Source: Candidatus Sulfotelmatobacter sp.
GTDB lineage: Bacteria > Acidobacteriota > Terriglobia > Terriglobales > Acidobacteriaceae
Length of the DNA: 39,109 nucleotides
NCBI GenBank assembly: GCA_030038125.1
Contig: JASHPL010000357.1
Location: 1 to 39,109 of the forward strand
Reading direction: 5' to 3'
Positions 34,154-39,109 of this stretch are shown piece by piece; position 1 is the stretch's first letter, and each line of letters starts with the position of its first letter. The notes under the pieces were generated by a model. The model ran no database searches. It saw nothing but the letters and a program-made list of their open reading frames with translations, and was not told the origin of the DNA. The position numbers and the translations under genes were made by a program.

Positions 34154-35869
34154 CTACCGGCGAACGATGCCGCCGTTTCGAAGCTGATCCGAGATTTCCG
34201 GCAGCGAGGTCTGCAAGAGAACGTCTGTCCAGAAATTGCATTTGTGCTCGCTGGCAAAACTGAACTCAACATTCGGCACCGGTGGTTTCAAGGACTGATC
34301 GTCGTCAACAAAAATAGAAAACGGCGGCCAGAAGGGCCGGATCGCGAGATTCGGGTCGCCGTTGGTGGCGAAAGTAGTCCAGTAATCCTTCATCGTAGTG
34401 GCCAGCGTTTGCTCTTCTGCAGTCAGATTCGTGCCGAAGGGGAAGAGGAACTGAAGTTCGTCGGTGTGGGTTGCACCGTAGGGAAATGTGACCGGAGGCA
34501 GAAAGGCCATGGGAGCGTGCTCGTCGTTGAATTCGTAGCCGAAGGTCGGCACCTGAAACGATGTCAGCTCCAGCGCCAGGTTCGACGGACAACTGAAGGC
34601 GCTATCGGTGAACACCGCGGAAAGCGCCAGGTCAGGGCTGGGGTAGTGACTGAGTGGGTATTCCTGCAGAATCTCGCCGGTGATTTTCTGGACCAGTTGC
34701 AGGTTGCTGCTGCCGCCTTCGGCGACGGCCGTTGCGGCTATGGCGGCGACCGCCGTGGGATATTCGGCAGCGGTGAGAGGGCCAACCAGCGGATTGAGAT
34801 CGAAATCAATGGCGATAAAGAGGCGACCCTCGTCGTGGTTGGTTCCCATCAGCAGCGGGACGTGATTGAACTGGCCGAACAAGAGGGAGAGCACGGGTTC
34901 CTGCGGGATGAGAACACCATCCACATTGGGGAAAAATGCAGTGAGCGACGCGATGCTGTTCTGCGAGGTAATGGCGTTCTGTGCGGCGAGGATCTGGGGA
35001 ACCGTCAAAGCGCGCAGGCAAGAGACACTTGCGGCGCTGGTCGACCGACTGCAGCCGAGAGCCGTCGCAATGCCGGCGCCTTCGGTTTCCGCCTCAGATT
35101 TTGTGGGTAGAGCCGAGCTGCAAGGTCCGCTTTCGGTGATGGCACGTGCGAACAAACCCGCGGAGGGGGGCGAGACCACGTTGGCGCAGACGCTGAACCC
35201 GCCGGCGGACTCGCCGAAGATGGTGACTTTTTCGGGATCGCCGCCAAAGGCAGAAATGTTCTGCCGCACCCATTGCAGGGCGAACTGCTGGTCCGCGAGG
35301 CCGTAATTGCCGGAGGTCCCAGTGGCAGATTGCTCGTCGAGAGCGGCATCCGCCAGATAGCCGAGGATTCCCAGACGATAATTGATAGTCACGACGATCG
35401 CGTTGCCCTGCATGGCCAACGGCGAACCGTCATAGTCGCTGCCCTCCCCGAAGACGAAGGCGCCACCATGAAAAAACACCATTACAGGGAAACGGTTGTT
35501 CGCTGACACGGGAGGATGGGGGACAAAAATGTTGAGAAACAGGCAATCCTCATCCGTGCTAGCTTTGCCGAACGGCGATGGGGTTTGGGGGCAACTGCTG
35601 CCGAATTGCGTAGCAGGGATCGTCCCGGAGACCGCCGGGGGAGGGGTTGGGGCGGCAAAACGAAAATCGCCAACCGGCGCTGCGGCGTAGCGGATGCCAA
35701 GAAAATCTGTGGTGCCGTTGACGACGACACCTGCGTAGGTTTCCGAAGGAAAGGTCCCGCCGGGCGTAGTAACCGTCTGTGCAGCCGCATTTCCCGCGAT
35801 GAGAGTTAGCGCGATCAGCGAGAATGAGACGATGGAGGTGAGCGAAGGATAAGGCTGGCGGTGGGGCAT
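34154..35869 (-). CDS. Secreted type-B carboxylesterase
   Basis: 571 aa; ATG 35869 has GGAGGA upstream and begins a signal peptide (SIVSFSLIALTLIAGNAAAQ). Family landmarks: EDCLFLNIFVP, oxyanion motif HGGAFVFGEG, NYRLGILGYL, and GESAGG with nucleophile Ser221 (FGGDPEKVTIFGESAGG). Also GTNHDEG with acid Glu347, and His468 in GATHTDELQFLF. The acetylcholinesterase-type Ser-Glu-His triad is therefore complete. It hydrolyses carboxylic esters outside the cytoplasm; the substrate is unknown. An inverted repeat 78 bp before the start may be an operator. The gene is convergent with the sigma-54 activator (111-bp gap). Confidence 0.93.
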   Translation of the reverse strand: MPHRQPYPSLTSIVSFSLIALTLIAGNAAAQTVTTPGGTFPSETYAGVVVNGTTDFLGIRYAAAPVGDFRFAAPTPPPAVSGTIPATQFGSSCPQTPSPFGKASTDEDCLFLNIFVPHPPVSANNRFPVMVFFHGGAFVFGEGSDYDGSPLAMQGNAIVVTINYRLGILGYLADAALDEQSATGTSGNYGLADQQFALQWVRQNISAFGGDPEKVTIFGESAGGFSVCANVVSPPSAGLFARAITESGPCSSALPTKSEAETEGAGIATALGCSRSTSAASVSCLRALTVPQILAAQNAITSQNSIASLTAFFPNVDGVLIPQEPVLSLLFGQFNHVPLLMGTNHDEGRLFIAIDFDLNPLVGPLTAAEYPTAVAAIAATAVAEGGSSNLQLVQKITGEILQEYPLSHYPSPDLALSAVFTDSAFSCPSNLALELTSFQVPTFGYEFNDEHAPMAFLPPVTFPYGATHTDELQFLFPFGTNLTAEEQTLATTMKDYWTTFATNGDPNLAIRPFWPPFSIFVDDDQSLKPPVPNVEFSFASEHKCNFWTDVLLQTSLPEISDQLRNGGIVRR

Positions 35870-36468
35870 GGCATTCCTCCGGGAATCTTGAGTTGCAGGC
35901 CACCCGCTTAAGGACTTGGGGAAGCTATCACACAGCGCGAGACATTTCAATAGTGACTAACATTTTTTACTGACTATTGACATTTCGGAGTGAGTGGAAT
36001 GCTTTTGGGTGCCGGTGTAAGTAGGGATCGGCCAAACGACTGCACTGGACTGCCGGCCACGGAAACCGAGTCGCTGAGGTTCGGGTGTAAATTCAACGCT
36101 AGGAAAATCGCTCATCCGCCAAAAGAAGGCGAGAGCCCATTGTGGTGAATCTCGCTTTGAATTCTCGTATGAAGCAAGAGCCCAGCATGATCCGTTCTAG
36201 CGGTTACAGGGTTCGGGGATAGTTCCGGGCCGAACAGCAGCCAAAATTCCTTAGTCCGGTCATAAGTGGGGAGAGGACAGCCGGAGGCCGGTCCAGTTCA
36301 GCACAGCAACGCGATTTGAGTCGAATGTCTGCAGCCGAATTGCGGAAAAGTAGTAAAATCCGCCAGATGAATGCGTTTCCCGTAAGAGCCAGTTCGAGGA
36401 CTTCGTGAGCGCGGAGGGGTTACGAAGTCAGAGCACAGTTCGACGCCACAGGGCGCAGAGGAGTTGTT
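35870..36468. other. Divergent intergenic region upstream of carboxylesterase and DoxX-like gene
   Basis: 599 bp with an inverted repeat (35947-35980) near the carboxylesterase end. The rest shows no gene and no convincing promoter. Short frames lack family features. Confidence 0.5.
35947..35980. promoter_or_regulatory. Inverted repeat TCAATAGT-N18-ACTATTGA, candidate operator
   Basis: Two perfect 8-bp arms (35947-35954 and 35973-35980) separated by 18 A/T-rich bases. Each arm overlaps or adjoins a GACATTTC copy (35941-35948 and 35979-35986). On the minus strand TTGAAA of the lower-coordinate arm could serve as -35 for the carboxylesterase gene. On the plus strand TTGACA (35977-35982) could be another -35. 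The symmetry suggests a binding site for a dimeric regulator. Confidence 0.4.
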
Positions 36469-37416
36469 TTGAGCGGCAGCTTACTGAATTCGACGGCAGT
36501 TGTAGTTTCCCTCGCAATTCCTAGCCAGGTCATTTGGGCGTATTTTGCCTTTGCAGTGGTTCTTGCAGTCGGGCTGGCCGCGATGTTGCTTCGCGGCGAC
36601 TGGCAAAAGGCGCGGGGATTCGACAAGCTGATTCTCTTTGGGCCGCTTTTCTATGCGGCTCCGGTTGCGGCCTTCGGGACCGAGCATTTCACGCTAACCT
36701 CTGGCATCGCATCAATCGTTCCGGCGTGGATTCCGTGGCATTATTTTTGGACATACTTCGTAGGCGCTTGCTTTATCGCGGCGGGGCTGAGCCTGGTGAC
36801 GAGGATTCGGGCGCGTCTCGCGGCGAGTTTGCTCGCGTTGACATTCTTCCTTTTCGTCGTGTTAATGGATGCGCCGGGTTGGGTACAAAGCCCGCGAGAC
36901 CGGTTTGCGGCGGCGTTAGTGCTGCGCGAGTTGTCTTTCAGCGGGGGCGCTCTGGCGCTGGCAGCCAGTCTCAGCGGGAAAGTGCGAGAGGACGCCGCAA
37001 ACGTCCTTGCGACGATTGCACGATATTTCATCGCTGTTCCCATGCTGTTTTACAGCTTGGAACAGTTTCTGCACGCCGATCATGTTCCCGGCATTCCGCT
37101 GGAAATGGTAACGCCAACTTGGATCTACGGACACTTCATTTGGACCTACCTGGCGGCTGTGATTTATGCGATAGCAGGCATGATGTTGCTGGTTGGCAGG
37201 AAGACTCGCGCAGCGGCGAACTGGGTGGGGCTGGCGGTGCTATTCGTTGAGCTGGTCGTCTACGCGCCGATCGCGGTCGTCGAACGCTCCAGCCTCGAGG
37301 GCTTTAACTACCTGGCGGATACGCTGATGTATTGCGGCGCGGTTTTTCTGCTGGCGGGCGCCCTGCCACGCGAAGCCTTGTTGCGAAACCTAACGCAGGT
37401 GACAGAGGTGCCGTAA
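36469..37416 (+). CDS. DoxX-like integral membrane protein, internally duplicated
   Basis: 315 aa with about eight membrane helices. The start is TTG 36469, chosen because GAGGAG lies 5 nt before it. The protein is two similar halves. The first has FGTEHFTLTSGIASIVPAWI, HYFWTYFVGACFIAAGLSLV, LALTFFLFVVLMDAPG. The second has YSLEQFLHADHVPGIPLEMV, GHFIWTYLAAVIYAIAGMML, LAVLFVELVVYAPIAV. Each half resembles a four-helix DoxX-type unit. Function is unknown; DoxX proteins have been linked to redox and oxidative-stress complexes in some bacteria. No redox-active Cys pair is visible. Confidence 0.82.
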   Translation: MSGSLLNSTAVVVSLAIPSQVIWAYFAFAVVLAVGLAAMLLRGDWQKARGFDKLILFGPLFYAAPVAAFGTEHFTLTSGIASIVPAWIPWHYFWTYFVGACFIAAGLSLVTRIRARLAASLLALTFFLFVVLMDAPGWVQSPRDRFAAALVLRELSFSGGALALAASLSGKVREDAANVLATIARYFIAVPMLFYSLEQFLHADHVPGIPLEMVTPTWIYGHFIWTYLAAVIYAIAGMMLLVGRKTRAAANWVGLAVLFVELVVYAPIAVVERSSLEGFNYLADTLMYCGAVFLLAGALPREALLRNLTQVTEVP

Positions 37417-37526
37417 TTGGCGCTCAGATCAGATCGGTTAATGGAAACCTGTTGCCCACCGAAACCAACGTAATGGGGCGGGTTTTCCGCTGCTGCGGGC
37501 TTCGTGCTACACTCGTTTTCACTAAG

Positions 37527-37554
37527 GCGAAGCTGCGATAAAACCGCGCTTCGC
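37527..37554 (+). promoter_or_regulatory. Leader hairpin before the zinc-ribbon gene
   Basis: GCGAAGC (37527-37533) pairs with GCTTCGC (37548-37554) around a 14-nt loop, 22 bp before the ATG at 37576. It has no U tract, so it is not a terminator. It may influence translation of the small zinc-ribbon gene, or be incidental. Confidence 0.3.
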
Positions 37555-37575
37555 TCCGCATAGAAAGAAAAATCT

Positions 37576-37821
37576 ATGAAACCAGCCATCGAGATGCCTA
37601 GCGGTGTCTCTCCTGATCCCTATCACAAGGCCGTGTGTTGTTTGCGCTGTGAACAGAGGCTTGAACGATATCAATTGATGCGGGCGAGCCTGGCTCCGGG
37701 CAACTCCGGGCACGCCATTTTGTCGTGCCCGCGCTGCGGACACGTCGAATTTGTCGCCGAGTCGAGCCCCCTGCTGCAGAGCCTGGAACTGGTCGCCGTC
37801 GACACGGGCGATGGGGATTGA
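37576..37821 (+). CDS. Small zinc-ribbon protein
   Basis: 81 aa with two Cys pairs, CLRC (preceded by an extra Cys) and CPRC, about 25 residues apart in the pattern of a treble-clef or rubredoxin-like zinc ribbon (AVCCLRCEQRLERYQL ... ILSCPRCGHVEFVAES). It would bind one zinc ion. The base and codon pattern fits coding sequence, and the gene is convergent with ssb (23-bp gap). The Shine-Dalgarno sequence is weak (AGAAAG). Function unknown. Confidence 0.68.
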   Translation: MKPAIEMPSGVSPDPYHKAVCCLRCEQRLERYQLMRASLAPGNSGHAILSCPRCGHVEFVAESSPLLQSLELVAVDTGDGD

Positions 37822-37844
37822 GCCGCCACGCCGTTTAAGAGCAG

Positions 37845-38318
37845 TCAGAACGGAATGTCGTCGTCGGTAATCGGTCCCGTGCCTGCCGGTTCCGGCTCAG
37901 GCGTACGCTGATCGAAGTTGTTGCTGCCCGCTGAAGCTGTGCGCGTACTGCCACCCGCAAAATCGCCACCGCCCTCGCCGCGTCCGCCGAGCAGCACCAG
38001 ATCATTGGCCACAACTTCGGTCATATATTTCTTCTGGCCGCTTTGCTTGTCATCCCAGGAGCGGGTCTGCAAGCGTCCTTCGATGTAGACTTTGCCGCCC
38101 TTCTTCAGATATTCGCCCGCGATTTCGGCTAGGCGCTGCCAGAGCACGACATTGTGCCATTCGGTGCGATCCTGCCAGTTGCCATCTTTGTCTTTATATC
38201 GTTCATTGGTGGCCAGCGTGATCTTGGCTACGGGCGTGCCTTGTGGCGTGTACTTCACTTCCGGATCTTTGCCAAGATTTCCAATCAAAATAACCTTGTT
38301 GACGCTCTTTCCGGCCAT
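37845..38318 (-). CDS. ssb: Single-stranded DNA-binding protein
   Basis: 157 aa from ATG 38318, which has AAGGAG 8 nt upstream; an in-frame upstream start lacks one. The OB-fold (about 3-105) shows [60 protein letters not shown] and [13 protein letters not shown] Gly/Ser-rich linker follows, then the acidic tail DDDIPF that recruits replication and repair partners. It works as a tetramer on single-stranded DNA. It stands alone here, without the rpsF/rpsR partners it has in many bacteria. Confidence 0.96.
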   Translation of the reverse strand: MAGKSVNKVILIGNLGKDPEVKYTPQGTPVAKITLATNERYKDKDGNWQDRTEWHNVVLWQRLAEIAGEYLKKGGKVYIEGRLQTRSWDDKQSGQKKYMTEVVANDLVLLGGRGEGGGDFAGGSTRTASAGSNNFDQRTPEPEPAGTGPITDDDIPF

Positions 38319-38534
38319 ATCGTGCTCCTTCGCTTGCGGCGCGGGCACTCCCGCCCGCTGATTTCAGACCCATTCCCAATGTAGTGAACGGTTCAATATA
38401 GCAGAACCGATGGGTCGAAAATCCCACAGATGCGGAGAAATGGCCACGAAGTTCCGTTTAGACACCCGTGGATTCATTTGCGATTGTGGCTCTCGCCCCA
38501 TCGGGCGGCCGTCCCCTTGCCAAAAATTCTGGGG

Positions 38535-38540
38535 TATAAT
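38535..38540 (+). promoter_or_regulatory. -10 box positioned for a leaderless ferredoxin mRNA
   Basis: A perfect TATAAT ends 7 bp before the ATG at 38548, so transcription would begin at or next to the start codon. No Shine-Dalgarno sequence lies in the right place. The nearest -35-like hexamer (TTGCCA, 38517-38522) is only 12 bp upstream, too close for a standard promoter. The promoter call is therefore partial. Confidence 0.45.
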
Positions 38541-38547
38541 GCACGTC

Positions 38548-38928
38548 ATGCCCGCCGCACCCGGAGCCACCAAAGCTGTGGGGATGGTACCCGACGAACT
38601 GAAGTTTGAGCCGAAATCCAAAGGCCTGACCACCCCGCGTAAGAAGAAGCCGAAAGAACTCGCCGTTATCACGGAATGCTGTACCGGCTGCGCCGGATCG
38701 CCGGCCTGCGTAGAGTATTGTCCGGTCGAAGACTGCATGTTCTGGGTTCCGGATGAGGACCATCCGCCATTTGGACGCATTCAGATCGATCCTATCCTGT
38801 GTATCGGATGCAAGAAGTGCCTGAGCAAAGGCCCGGATGGGTGCTTCCTTGACGGGTGCCCCTGGGACGCCATCGTGATGGTCGATACCACCGAAGTGGA
38901 AAAAGAAGTGGGAGCAATGGCGATCTAG
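38548..38928 (+). CDS. Ferredoxin-type protein with two iron-sulfur motifs
   Basis: 126 aa from ATG 38548 (ATG 38539 is also possible). A basic N-terminal region (about 1-45, with RKKKPKE) precedes two Cys clusters. The first is CCTGCAGSPACVEYCPVEDC and the second CIGCKKCLSKGPDGCFLDGC, followed by PWDAI. Both follow the CxxC...CxxxCP logic of [4Fe-4S] proteins, with longer spacing than in clostridial ferredoxins, so one or both clusters may be of a variant type. It would carry electrons in the cytoplasm; no partner oxidoreductase is adjacent. The longer frame to 38410 is unlikely because it has no family features. Confidence 0.8.
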   Translation: MPAAPGATKAVGMVPDELKFEPKSKGLTTPRKKKPKELAVITECCTGCAGSPACVEYCPVEDCMFWVPDEDHPPFGRIQIDPILCIGCKKCLSKGPDGCFLDGCPWDAIVMVDTTEVEKEVGAMAI

Positions 38929-39033
38929 TGCTCTGGTCGTGCGGCCAGGAAAGAATAAAATCCGTTGCGCCGAATATAACTTCCGACAACCTTCGGCTAC
39001 CGCAGTAGCGTGCCATTAGGAGTGCAGCGCGAT

Positions 39034-39054
39034 GCTCCTAGGAGCGAGGCTCCT
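39034..39054. repeat. Overlapping palindromes GCTCCTAGGAGC / AGGAGC-GAG-GCTCCT
   Basis: A perfect 12-bp palindrome (39034-39045) shares its right half with a second 6-bp hairpin (39040-39054). It lies about 105 bp after the ferredoxin stop. It has no U tract and may be an inefficient terminator, part of a dispersed repeat or chance. The rest of 38929-39109 holds no gene that I recognise. Confidence 0.35.
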
Positions 39055-39109
39055 TGCTGTCATGTTGTCCATTTAGCTGCAGTAAATCCCATTTGTTTCC
39101 ATAGAGATC

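Noticed and set aside
34058-35110. A 350-codon plus-strand frame opposite the carboxylesterase
   Set aside because: It covers the C-terminal half of the esterase in antisense; composition is Arg/Gly/Glu-rich and no motif is seen.
1-39109. CRISPR arrays, insertion sequences, rRNA or intact tRNA genes
   Set aside because: No regularly spaced repeats, transposase or integrase motifs, rRNA signatures or complete tRNA cloverleaf were seen on either strand by eye.

Overview
The window reads as a chromosomal segment of a soil-type acidobacterium (phylum Acidobacteriota). This is inferred from protein families rather than a marker gene: an Oar-like TonB-dependent receptor with an N-terminal carboxypeptidase-regulatory-like domain, a CadC-like winged-helix/TolB-propeller protein, CRTAC1 (ASPIC/UnbV) and DUF5107-TPR proteins, and a G+C-rich base composition. 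No rRNA, intact tRNA, transposase, integrase or CRISPR array was found.

Layout. Positions 1-1925 hold the 3' part of a GAF-PAS-PAS sensor histidine kinase. It is followed by about 550 bp without a gene that contains a 3' fragment of tRNA-Ala(CGC) ending exactly in CCA, probably a scar or attachment site of a mobile element. From 2476 to 5208 (minus) lie a secreted CocE/S15-type hydrolase and a GntR/UTRA repressor. The repressor is divergent from a TonB-dependent receptor (5600), a secreted TPR protein and a Tat-exported CRTAC1 protein, with a secreted DUF5107-TPR protein convergent to them (ends 15234). I read 4486-15234 as one outer-membrane uptake and processing locus controlled by the GntR protein; its substrate is unknown, though the UTRA and mutarotase-like DUF5107 folds suggest a carbohydrate. 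A one-protein wHTH-TolB regulator, a Sel1-repeat protein, a decayed TPR gene, an L-lactate permease, a half-size AI-2E-type membrane protein, a calcineurin-like phosphoesterase and a methyltransferase follow (15428-24215).

Positions 24178-32209 (minus) hold a complete chemosensory operon, transcribed cheY - GAF protein - cheD - cheA - mcp - cheW - cheR - cheB - small ORF. No flagellar gene is present in the window. The receptor ends in a CheR-type pentapeptide (GFSRF), and CheA seems to lack a CheY-binding P2 domain. Divergent from it, across a 654-bp gap, is a sigma-54 activator with GAFTGA and Fis-type HTH but no sensory domain. This raises the possibility that the pathway controls transcription rather than swimming.

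Positions 34154-39109 carry a secreted type-B carboxylesterase with an inverted repeat upstream, an internally duplicated DoxX-like membrane protein, a small zinc-ribbon protein, ssb and a two-cluster ferredoxin that may be translated from a leaderless mRNA. Several start codons were moved inward from the longest frame, on the basis of ribosome binding sites and signal peptides.
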